Assembly (NCBI RefSeq): GCF_006175945.1
Contig: NZ_VAJL01000001.1
Location: forward strand, 2,418,001-2,482,000
From: Chryseobacterium mulctrae
GTDB lineage: Bacteria > Bacteroidota > Bacteroidia > Flavobacteriales > Weeksellaceae
Direction of reading: 5' to 3'
DNA: 64,000 nt
A program made the translations under genes and the position numbers. Shown in pieces: positions 24,521 through 32,069 of this stretch. The notes under the pieces were generated by a model. That model was not told the origin of the DNA. It did no database searches and saw nothing but the letters and a program-made list of their open reading frames with translations. Every line of letters starts with the position of its first letter. The stretch's first letter is position 1.

Positions 24521-24565
24521 TTACGGAAAACCGTAAGGTGTTTGATTTGAAATTTCTTAATTTTC
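24521..24565 (+). promoter_or_regulatory. Palindromic operator plus -7 element, site B (gene 24579)
   Basis: TTACGG-AAAA-CCGTAA at 24521-24536 (extendable by C/G at each end), exactly 21 bases, then TAATTTTC at 24558-24565, a TAnnTTTG-like element with a final C. The start codon is at 24579. The spacing is identical to sites A and C. Confidence 0.72.
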
Positions 24566-24578
24566 GCAATAATAATCC

Positions 24579-25376
24579 ATGAGTATGTCCAAATTTTTAC
24601 CTGAGAGAAAAAAATTGTTGGAGGATGTTTTTGAAAAAGCCTCCAATGAAACTCCTGAAACATCTTTTAGTGGGATTTTAAAGAATCTTGAAATAGTATT
24701 ACGTGATGAATATAAGATTACTTTAAGCTATAAAACATTTGAAAACTATTATAAAGCAATTGTTAAAGAAGAAGGTGATTATCCTATAAAACCCTTAATA
24801 TTGGATGATTTAAGTAGATATTTAGGGTTTGAAAGCTTTAATGATTATTGCTCTGGCTGGAAAAGTTTTGAATATAAAATACATCAAGCATTATCAAATT
24901 TGGTGATAACTGTTATAAATAAACCGATTTTAAAAATGCCTGAGTTTCTTATCAAGCAAAGTAGCTTAGGAATTGCAGGTTTTGTTATTGTAGCATTGTT
25001 TCTGACAGGAAATATTTACTTATCGAATAAAAAAAATAATCAAGAAAGTTCTTCTTCTTTTGGGTTTTTAAGTTCTGTACCTGAAAAGAAAAAAGAATGC
25101 ATGTATTGGGATAAAAGCCAATATAGAGTGGCTTATTGTGACGATAAAGATCCACATAAAGACTTAAAACCTCTCGATACTGTCGTCTTAAAGTATTTTA
25201 AAATGATTACCAGAAAAGATACCTTAACGGTTGATAAAGCTTTCGGAAAAGTTTGGTATTCTAAATACAATGGAAATGTGGAGTTTTTTACAATGGATGG
25301 AACTAATCCTGAAAATGGAAAAGATTTGAGATTTGCTACAGAATATATGATAGATACTTATGGTGGTGGGCAATAA
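24579..25376 (+). CDS. Membrane-anchored protein with cytoplasmic N-terminal helical domain, function unknown
   Basis: A 265-residue protein I cannot assign to a named family. Residues 1-95 form a soluble helical domain (SGILKNLEIVLRDEYKITLSYKTFENYYKAIV, LDDLSRYLGFESFNDYC). A single membrane helix is at about 128-148 (LGIAGFVIVALFLTGNIYL). The extracytoplasmic C-terminal domain has two cysteines (CMYWDKSQYRVAYC) and VWYSKYNGNVEFFTMDG. The topology resembles an anti-sigma or signal-relay protein, but I see no zinc or anti-sigma motif. It carries operator site B, so it is probably a target of the adjacent two-component system. Confidence 0.8.
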   Translation: MSMSKFLPERKKLLEDVFEKASNETPETSFSGILKNLEIVLRDEYKITLSYKTFENYYKAIVKEEGDYPIKPLILDDLSRYLGFESFNDYCSGWKSFEYKIHQALSNLVITVINKPILKMPEFLIKQSSLGIAGFVIVALFLTGNIYLSNKKNNQESSSSFGFLSSVPEKKKECMYWDKSQYRVAYCDDKDPHKDLKPLDTVVLKYFKMITRKDTLTVDKAFGKVWYSKYNGNVEFFTMDGTNPENGKDLRFATEYMIDTYGGGQ

Positions 25377-25378
25377 AA

Positions 25379-25402
25379 AAAGCGAAGAAAGATCTCCGCT
25401 TT
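25379..25402. terminator. Bidirectional terminator between gene 24579 and msrA
   Basis: AAAGCGaAGA / TCTcCGCTTT, one mismatch, flanked by A-run on the left and TTAATTTTT on the right. It serves two convergent genes. Confidence 0.75.
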
Positions 25403-25407
25403 AATTT

Positions 25408-25968
25408 TTACTGTGAATCTGTTTCCAGCATTCCCAATTCTCCAAAATATTTTTTGAATTTCTGAATTTTTGGTCCTACCACTGCACTGCAATAAGGCTG
25501 TGTCGGGTTTTCATTATAATATCCTTGATGATATTGTTCGGCTGGCCAGAATTTTTCAAATGGTGTTAATTCTGTCACATAAGTTCCAGACCATCTTCCT
25601 GATTCTTGTGACGCTTTGATGGCTTCTTCAGCTTTTGCTTTTTCAGCATCGTCTTTATAATAAATAACAGAACGATATTGATTTCCGATATCATTTCCCT
25701 GTCTGTTTAATTGAGTAGGGTCGTGAAGGAAGAAAAATATATCCATCAATTGTTCATAAGAAATAATTGCAGGATCATACGTAATTTGTACCACTTCAGC
25801 ATGACCGGTTTCACCTGTGCAAACTTCCTCGTAGGTCGGATTATCTTTATGACCACCGGAATACCCTGAAATTGCAGATTCTACTCCTTTCAATATATTA
25901 AAACAGCTTTCTACACACCAAAAACATCCGCCACCAAAAGTGATTTGCTGAAAATTATTTTTATCCAT
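25408..25968 (-). CDS. msrA: Peptide-methionine (S)-S-oxide reductase MsrA
   Basis: Repairs methionine S-sulfoxide in proteins. The 186-residue product has the catalytic motif GGCFWCVESCF near residue 12, SGYSGG, GHAEVVQ, and the C-terminal QPYCSAV. I chose the ATG at 25968: it starts directly before the conserved core, and the longer frame (to 26058) adds 30 residues that contain a TAATTTTG promoter-like element at 26035-26042 and no proper signal peptide. No MsrB is fused or adjacent. Confidence 0.94.
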   Translation of the reverse strand: MDKNNFQQITFGGGCFWCVESCFNILKGVESAISGYSGGHKDNPTYEEVCTGETGHAEVVQITYDPAIISYEQLMDIFFFLHDPTQLNRQGNDIGNQYRSVIYYKDDAEKAKAEEAIKASQESGRWSGTYVTELTPFEKFWPAEQYHQGYYNENPTQPYCSAVVGPKIQKFKKYFGELGMLETDSQ

Positions 25969-26152
25969 TTTTAAATTGATTGTTTTATTTAAATATTCTC
26001 TTTTTAAAATTTTTATAAGCCTGAAAAATGAAATCAAAATTATGAAAAACTTTTTCATTTAAATAAGATTTTAGCCTTTAAGAATAAATGATAACAATAG
26101 ATTTCACAAATCATCAGAAGGTTTAAGCCAAGAAAAACTACTAAATCTATTT

Positions 26153-26208
26153 GCCACGAATGCACGAATATTTTAAGTAGATATAAAAAACATTCGTGCA
26201 TTCGTGGC
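26153..26208. repeat. Long inverted repeat GCCACGAATGCACGAAT
   Basis: Two perfect 17-base arms (26153-26169 and 26192-26208) are separated by 22 bases. The gap around it (26059-26279) holds no gene and also contains AATCAGTGCCATCAGTGGG-like words (26244-26264). Such CACGAATGCACGAAT sequences are familiar as dispersed intergenic repeats in flavobacterial genomes. Confidence 0.75.
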
Positions 26209-26279
26209 TAAAAATATTTTCAGAATAATCAAAAAATCTTTGAAAATCAGTGCCATCAGTGGGAACTAAAAACAAAAAA

Positions 26280-26298
26280 AGCACCCCAAAAGGATGCT
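26280..26298 (-). terminator. Terminator of the ROK kinase gene
   Basis: On the minus strand AGCATCC-TTTT-GGGGTGCT followed by seven T. It lies just after the ROK stop codon. Confidence 0.8.
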
Positions 26299-26321
26299 CA
26301 ATATTTTAAATTTAATTCAGA

Positions 26322-27287
26322 TTATTTTTCCCAGACCAAAGCACTTGCACCAAGAATAGCTGCATCTGCCTCATCAAGTTCACTGAAAACCAATCTTACT
26401 TTGCTTCTGAAAATAGGAAGAAGGTTTCTTTCCATATGGAGTTTGGCAGGTTTTAAAATAAAATCTCCGGCTTTAATTACTCCTCCGAATAATAAAATAG
26501 CTTCCGGTGAAGAAAACATTACAAAATTCGCCAAAGCTTCACCTAATTTCTGACCGGTATATCTGAAAACCTCAACCGCAACAGGATCTTCTTTTAATGC
26601 ACATTCGTGTACAGTTTTAGAATTAATTGCTTCTTCAGGATATTGATTAAGCATAGAATCCGGGAATTCTGCTCTCATTTTTTTTGCAGTGATAGCGATA
26701 CCTGTCGCCGAAGCATAAGCTTCTAAGCTTCCTTCAGAACCTGTACTCCAATGTTTTCGACCACCTGGTTTTACGATAGTGTGACCCAATTCTCCTGCAA
26801 AACCATCGTGACCGTAAATTAAATTTCCGCCAGAAACAATTCCGCTTCCTACACCGGTTCCCAAAGTAATCATGATAAAATCTTTCATCCCTCTTGCTGC
26901 ACCGTACATCATTTCACCTAAAGCTGCTGCATTGGCATCATTCGTCATTTTGCAAGGACTGTTGAATTTAGCAGTCATTAAGTCCGCAAAATTGATGATT
27001 CCTCTCCAAGGAAGATTGGGAGCGAGTTCTATTGTTCCTCTGTAGTAGTTTGCGTTGGGAGCTCCTACACCGATGCCTTCAATTCCACCTTCACAATGTT
27101 CATCAATCAATGGCTGAATCTGCTCGTGAAGAGCATCTACAAATGCTTCAGGCGTGCTGTATTGATCGGTTGGCAAAGAGCCTTTGGTTAAAATTTGACC
27201 TCTGTGATTCACAAGACCAAATTTAGTATTGGTTCCACCGATATCGATACCTAATGCAACCTCTTTTGACAAATCTACTACTGACAT
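26322..27287 (-). CDS. ROK family sugar kinase (glucokinase-like), zinc cysteines absent
   Basis: A 321-residue cytoplasmic kinase, probably phosphorylating glucose or a related hexose. The ATP phosphate-1 loop is GIDIGGTNTKFG (13-24), and the active-site region reads TNDANAAALGE with the catalytic Asp, and GTGVGSGIV. The ROK signature His is present in GELGHTIV, but the following zinc site, normally CxCGxxGCxE, reads HWSTGSEGSLE, so all three cysteines are missing. ROK proteins without zinc exist; the fold may be stabilised otherwise. It has no DNA-binding domain, so it is an enzyme rather than a regulator. Confidence 0.9.
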   Translation of the reverse strand: MSVVDLSKEVALGIDIGGTNTKFGLVNHRGQILTKGSLPTDQYSTPEAFVDALHEQIQPLIDEHCEGGIEGIGVGAPNANYYRGTIELAPNLPWRGIINFADLMTAKFNSPCKMTNDANAAALGEMMYGAARGMKDFIMITLGTGVGSGIVSGGNLIYGHDGFAGELGHTIVKPGGRKHWSTGSEGSLEAYASATGIAITAKKMRAEFPDSMLNQYPEEAINSKTVHECALKEDPVAVEVFRYTGQKLGEALANFVMFSSPEAILLFGGVIKAGDFILKPAKLHMERNLLPIFRSKVRLVFSELDEADAAILGASALVWEK

Positions 27288-27367
27288 TTTCTTATTGTAT
27301 AATTTCGAGGCAATAAATTTATAAAAAAGATTGTATTAATAGTTATTAAACCTAACTTATTTGGAAT

Positions 27368-28576
27368 TCAGACCACTTTTTTGGTCTTTTTTCTTCTTCC
27401 CCACCATATTAAAAATCCGGTTACGGGAAGTGAAGCACAAATTAAGCTGACAATAAATGCAATGATCTTGGTTGGTAGTCCTAAAATAGATCCTACGTGA
27501 ATATCATAATTGGCAGCCACTGTTTTCTCACCAAAGTTTTTATCTTCATGATTGTAGGTGTGCAAAAGTTCACCTGAATTTTCATCAAAAATCAAACTGC
27601 TGTTTTTATGATAAGAATAAGAAAGATGCTTTACGAAAACAGAGAAATTAGGATGCTCATGATCATCCATGTGTGGATGTCCCAAATCGATTGCAAATCC
27701 GTAAGAGTCTGGATATTTTGCCTGAACGGTGTGAATCACTTTATCTAAAGTAGTTTCGTTTCTAAGTTCTATTGGTGCTTTGGTTGTGATGTGCGAAAAG
27801 TCAGGATAAACCGTACTTCCTCCGGAGAAAACAAAATAAATCATTGCCTGAACCACAAAGAAGGCATAAAACAAACCTGTAATCGAAAATATTAAAGCAA
27901 AAATCGAAGAGTAAAAACCTAAAACATTATGAAGGTCGTAATTCTTTCTTTTCCAGCTTTTTATGTTTTTCCATTTGAAAGAGAAACGCTGTTTTCTGGC
28001 GGCTTTATTTTTTGGCCACCACAAAATAATTCCTGAAATCAACATGATCACGAAGATAATTACCGGAATTCCTACTACATATTTTCCCCAGTCCTGTTTT
28101 AATAAAAAGCTCCAGTGAATAGATTTTACAATGCTGAAAAAACCGTTTTTCTCATCATAAGTTCTCAGAACTTTTCCTGTATAAGGATTTACATACGCTA
28201 CTTTGTAGATAGGAAATTCATCAAAATAATTCCAGGCTGCGGTGTTGTGTTCGTACCAGTAAAATTGATAAGACAGTTTTTTGTCGATAGGAACATTCAC
28301 CCAATGGATTTTATATTTTTCTTTAAGCTGCTCGTCGACCATTTTTTCTAAAACACGAATTGGCAGAATCTGCTTTTGTGCAATGTTTTGCTCGTTGTGA
28401 TAGATAACATCTTTACGGGTGAAATTCTCAACCTCGTCTTTGAATACAAACAAAGTACCGGTGATTGAAACAATAAATATAATTAAACCGATGGACAGAC
28501 CAAACCACAGATGCAGTTTGCCTGTCCATTTTTTGAAAAGACTTGGTTTCTTTTTATGGTGATGTTTTTTCTTCAT
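27368..28576 (-). CDS. PepSY-domain membrane protein (siderophore reductase-like), copy 1
   Basis: A 402-residue inner-membrane protein with four membrane helices: about 20-45, 160-185, 215-245, and 365-390. Two PepSY-like periplasmic regions lie between them. The HLWFGLSIG and SIHWSFLL segments with conserved histidines and DLHNVLGFY are typical of the PepSY_TM family, some of which reduce ferric siderophores at the inner membrane. The start is ATG 28576 (MKKKHHHKKKPS); a TTG at 28588 is possible but a -7 element lies at 28593-28600. It is paralogous to 30736-31962. Confidence 0.88.
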   Translation of the reverse strand: MKKKHHHKKKPSLFKKWTGKLHLWFGLSIGLIIFIVSITGTLFVFKDEVENFTRKDVIYHNEQNIAQKQILPIRVLEKMVDEQLKEKYKIHWVNVPIDKKLSYQFYWYEHNTAAWNYFDEFPIYKVAYVNPYTGKVLRTYDEKNGFFSIVKSIHWSFLLKQDWGKYVVGIPVIIFVIMLISGIILWWPKNKAARKQRFSFKWKNIKSWKRKNYDLHNVLGFYSSIFALIFSITGLFYAFFVVQAMIYFVFSGGSTVYPDFSHITTKAPIELRNETTLDKVIHTVQAKYPDSYGFAIDLGHPHMDDHEHPNFSVFVKHLSYSYHKNSSLIFDENSGELLHTYNHEDKNFGEKTVAANYDIHVGSILGLPTKIIAFIVSLICASLPVTGFLIWWGRRKKTKKVV

Positions 28577-28592
28577 AGAAAATTGCAATGTG

Positions 28593-28623
28593 CAAATATA
28601 AAATAAGTTTATTTAGATTAATT
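28593..28623 (-). promoter_or_regulatory. Promoter with Fur-like motif before PepSY copy 1
   Basis: TATATTTG on the minus strand (28600-28593). Upstream by 8 bases lies the motif AATTAATCTAAATAA (28623-28609). The same motif occurs before PepSY copy 2, and a one-mismatch inverted copy before the TonB receptor at 32070. It overlaps the end of the upstream receptor gene. Confidence 0.5.
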
Positions 28624-30739
28624 AAAATCTATATTCAATCATGAAGGTTCCTCTCATTCCCAAAGCATTTACAAATTCAGAATCTCTTGCGTTCCACCAT
28701 GCAATTGCTGGTTGATAAGTAGTGTTGAAGAGGTTTTCTACTCCTAAAGAAAGCTTCCAGTTTTGGTTGATTTCGTAATTAGATTTAAAATTAATTATGG
28801 TGTATTCCGGAACTCTTCCTTCACCATAAGCATACAAACCCGTGCTTGCATTGGGACTGAATCTGTCTTGCTCAAAAGAATGAAGCGTATCAAGACCTAA
28901 AGAAAGCGATTCTGTAGGTTTTACCTGAACGTAAGCCAAAATTTTTGGTGCGGAAATTCTGCTGTTGTTTACTTTTGCGGAGTAATCTCCATCATCTTTA
29001 AGCGAAGTAATCCCTTCTAACCAGCTATAACTTCCACCGAAATTAATCCATTTTGCAGGTGTGAAATGCAAGAAACCTTCAACACCGTACACCACTTCAG
29101 GAGATCTTTGAATGGTAAAAGATCGGTCTGGACCTTGTACAAATGAAGCTCCCAGTTTTGAAGTACTTACATAAGATGTTACTTCATAGTTTAACCAGTT
29201 GGAAATCTGTCCGGTAGAGCCCAATTCATAATTGTTTACGATAATTGGTTTGGCTTCTATTTGGGCAAGATTACTTTGTGTAGATGTTCTTAAAATTCTT
29301 CCAATCTCGTTGATAGAATACGACTGTGAGAAGCTTCCGAAAAGATTAATCTGGTTATTGATATTATATCGAAGACCAATATTCCCCACCAAAGCGTTGT
29401 ATTTTAAGTCTCCTCCGGTTACAAAAATACTTTTAGTGAAAGTTCCGTCACTTTTTACTGAAGAAAGTGTGTTGAAATCACCCACATTTACCGTCATATT
29501 TTCGTATCTCAGACCTCCTTTAATCGTTAATTTTTTCAGTAAATCAATTTTTAATAAAAGGAAAGGAGCGGTGTTGATCATATCCATATCCGGAGTCCAG
29601 TATCTTCCGTCTTCAAGTTTTTGTACGGTTTTATCGTTCAGTAGATCTAGACCGTAGATTACTTCTGCCTGAGAATTGTTGTATGACCAAAGTTGGGTGT
29701 CAAAATTAATTCTGGCTCCCATTTTTTTAGAAATAATATTCGATTGTCCGCCTCCAAAAAAGGTATCGCTATATCCGTAAACTGTTCTGAAATCCTGCAT
29801 ATAAACATTAACATTCAATGCTGTAGAACCCCAAAAAAGATTTTTGTTGTCGTAGTTTATTCTGTAATTATGGTTACGTGGAGTTCCTTGTGGAGTTGTT
29901 TCTAAACTTTTCCCTTCACCTTCACCAATGGTAGGAGTAACGCCGTATTTTCCGGTTTTTATACCTAAATTTAGATCAGATTTTGATGCATAACCCATAT
30001 AAGAAACTTCGATTCTCTGGTCATCATTAATATCATAACCAAGCTTCAACAATCCGTTGTAATTGTTCATTTGTGCGGTGCTGTAAGTCGGGCTTAACAA
30101 TACACCGTCGCCGTCTTTTGCGTTTCCGGTTCTTTCATAAGCCAAAGACGCCACGTAGTCGAATTTTTTAATTTTACCTGATAAAAGTTGACTGGCTCTG
30201 AAACCTAAAGTTCCGCCATACGGTTGTCCGGTAATACCTACCTGAGAAGTTCCCGATATTTTTTTATATGTTTTGTTTCTTTTAGTAATATAGTTGATGA
30301 TACCACCATCTGCGCCATTTCCGTAGATTGATGAAGCTCCTTTTATGACTTCAACTCTTTCTATTGCCGAAGGATCGATCGATCTGATGTCTCTTGCTCC
30401 GTTTCTTAGTGGAGTAGACTGTGGGATCCCGTCAATAAGTACCAAAACCTGTCGGCCTCTTAAAGTTTGTCCTGAGTTGGAAGTCTGTCCGGAACTTGGT
30501 CCTAAACTCGGTACGGTATATTGTAAAATATTAGAAATGTCTGAATTAACAGTCAACTGCGACTGAATTTGTTTTTCGCTAACAATGGTAATAGAACTTG
30601 GTATTTCTTTGATACTTTCCTTTTTTCGGGAAGCTGTAAGTACCACTTCATCTACATTTTTTACTTTTAAACTGTCTTTTTCCTGTGCAAAAACAGCAAT
30701 TGTGCTAAGGCAAGCTACTGATAAAAAAGCCTTTTTCAT
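28622..30739 (-). CDS. TonB-dependent outer-membrane receptor, copy 1
   Basis: A 705-residue outer-membrane transporter. Signal peptide MKKAFLSVACLSTIAVFA, a TonB box-like VDEVVLTA segment at about 29-36, plug domain to about 160 (VLIDGIPQSTPLRNGARDI, IERVEVIKGASSIYGNGADGGIINYITK), then the beta-barrel ending in the aromatic residue of FMIEYRF. It is co-transcribed with the PepSY gene upstream, whose stop overlaps this start by 4 bases (ATGA). The context suggests ferric-siderophore uptake; the precise ligand cannot be told. Confidence 0.93.
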   Translation of the reverse strand: MKKAFLSVACLSTIAVFAQEKDSLKVKNVDEVVLTASRKKESIKEIPSSITIVSEKQIQSQLTVNSDISNILQYTVPSLGPSSGQTSNSGQTLRGRQVLVLIDGIPQSTPLRNGARDIRSIDPSAIERVEVIKGASSIYGNGADGGIINYITKRNKTYKKISGTSQVGITGQPYGGTLGFRASQLLSGKIKKFDYVASLAYERTGNAKDGDGVLLSPTYSTAQMNNYNGLLKLGYDINDDQRIEVSYMGYASKSDLNLGIKTGKYGVTPTIGEGEGKSLETTPQGTPRNHNYRINYDNKNLFWGSTALNVNVYMQDFRTVYGYSDTFFGGGQSNIISKKMGARINFDTQLWSYNNSQAEVIYGLDLLNDKTVQKLEDGRYWTPDMDMINTAPFLLLKIDLLKKLTIKGGLRYENMTVNVGDFNTLSSVKSDGTFTKSIFVTGGDLKYNALVGNIGLRYNINNQINLFGSFSQSYSINEIGRILRTSTQSNLAQIEAKPIIVNNYELGSTGQISNWLNYEVTSYVSTSKLGASFVQGPDRSFTIQRSPEVVYGVEGFLHFTPAKWINFGGSYSWLEGITSLKDDGDYSAKVNNSRISAPKILAYVQVKPTESLSLGLDTLHSFEQDRFSPNASTGLYAYGEGRVPEYTIINFKSNYEINQNWKLSLGVENLFNTTYQPAIAWWNARDSEFVNALGMRGTFMIEYRF

Positions 30740-31941
30740 AATGTTTTCTTTCCTTGTTTTTTACGTTTTCCCCACCATACCAAAAAACCGGTTACCGGTA
30801 ATGAAGTACAAACCAATCCTGTTACAAACCATAAGATTTTGCCGAAAATCCCGAAGTATGACCCAACATGTACGTCATAATTGGCATTGGCATATTTTTC
30901 AGCGTTTGTTAATTTTTGATGAGGTTTATTTGATAATAGTTTTCCCGAATATTTATCGTAGCATAGCTGATTCCTTTCACTATATCTACCGTCTTTACCA
31001 TACGTGGTAACGGGAATATTTTCAAGTTCTTTTCCTTTTTTGTTTTTTCCGTTTAAAGGAATTCGGAAGCTTGAAGATTTTGAATATATTTTTTGAGTTT
31101 GAAGAATGGTAAGATCAAAAACCGACTTGTTTTTTGCTAAAAGTGAGTCTGGTGATTTGATTGTCTTTTCTTTTGGAAGTTCTAACGAACCGGATAATGC
31201 AAAATTAAATGCGTTTTTCACCCACGGATAAGCAAAATATAATCCTGAAAGACTAAGTAATAAACCAATAAACGAAGCATAAAATCCTAAGACATTGTGA
31301 AGGTCATAGTTTTTACGTTTCCAGGTTTTTACGTTTTTCCATTCGAATGAAAAACGACCTTTCCGCATTTTTTTGTTTTTTGGCCACCAAAGAATAATTC
31401 CTGTAATGAGCATAATAATAAAGAGAACAACCGGAATTCCGACAACATATTTCCCCCAGTCAGATTTTAAAAGCAAACTCCAATGAATGGATTTCAGAAT
31501 AGGGAAGAGGTCATACTTTTCGTTATAAATTCCTAAAATATTACCATTGTACTGATTGACATAAATAAGTTTGTTGATTTTTACTTCATCAAAATAATTC
31601 CACGCCTTTTTGTCTTTTTCATAAAAAAGAAATTTGTAAGATTTGCTTTTATCTAAAGGAATTTCAACCGAGCTTACCGGATATTTTTCATTGAGTTCTA
31701 AAGTGATTTTTTCTTTTAAAACTTCAATTGATAGAGGTTGTTGTGTAACCGTTTCAGCTTTTACATAAATGGCTTCTTTTCTAAGCTGATTCTGAATTTC
31801 ATCTTTAAAAACATACATCGTTCCCGATAAAGAAACAATAAAAATAATGAGCCCTACAGATAAGCCAAACCAAAGGTGCAGTTTACCCGCCCATTTTTTA
31901 TAGACGCTTGGTTTCTTTTTATTGTGATGTTTTTTTTTCAT
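30736..31941 (-). CDS. PepSY-domain membrane protein (siderophore reductase-like), copy 2
   Basis: About 401 residues from the ATG at 31941 (MKKKHHNKKKPSVYKKWAG). A longer frame starting 21 bases upstream (31962) is possible, but a -7 element occupies 31960-31967. Four membrane helices and two PepSY-like regions match copy 1, with HLWFGLSVG, SIHWSLLLKSDW and DLHNVLGFYASF. The family includes inner-membrane ferric-siderophore reductases. Its stop overlaps the start of the TonB receptor by 4 bases, so the two are translationally coupled. Confidence 0.87.
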   Translation of the reverse strand: MKKKHHNKKKPSVYKKWAGKLHLWFGLSVGLIIFIVSLSGTMYVFKDEIQNQLRKEAIYVKAETVTQQPLSIEVLKEKITLELNEKYPVSSVEIPLDKSKSYKFLFYEKDKKAWNYFDEVKINKLIYVNQYNGNILGIYNEKYDLFPILKSIHWSLLLKSDWGKYVVGIPVVLFIIMLITGIILWWPKNKKMRKGRFSFEWKNVKTWKRKNYDLHNVLGFYASFIGLLLSLSGLYFAYPWVKNAFNFALSGSLELPKEKTIKSPDSLLAKNKSVFDLTILQTQKIYSKSSSFRIPLNGKNKKGKELENIPVTTYGKDGRYSERNQLCYDKYSGKLLSNKPHQKLTNAEKYANANYDVHVGSYFGIFGKILWFVTGLVCTSLPVTGFLVWWGKRKKQGKKTL

Positions 31942-31959
31942 GAAATTTTTAAGGATGCG

Positions 31960-32020
31960 CAAAGATAAGTCTTCTGTTTTTATTTAGATTAATTATAAAA
32001 AGAGTTTTTGATCTAAATAA
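31960..32020 (-). promoter_or_regulatory. Promoter with two Fur-like half sites before PepSY copy 2
   Basis: On the minus strand TATCTTTG (31967-31960). Twelve bases upstream is AATTAATCTAAATAA (31994-31980). A second copy in the opposite orientation, ATCTAAATAA on the plus strand, lies at 32011-32020, so the arms ATTTAGAT / ATCTAAAT form a spaced inverted repeat around the promoter. It looks like a repressor operator, most plausibly Fur. Confidence 0.5.
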
Positions 32021-32069
32021 ATCTGCCAAACTACGGGTGCAGTTTGGCAGATGTTTTTTTAAAATTTAA

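Noticed and set aside
26059..26321. CRISPR array from the repeated CACGAAT words
   Set aside because: There is only one inverted pair with a single loop and no regularly spaced direct repeats or cas genes.
30213..30232. TACGG-TTGT-CCGGTA in the TonB receptor gene
   Set aside because: One extra base breaks the palindrome and no -7 element lies at the required spacing; it is ordinary coding sequence.
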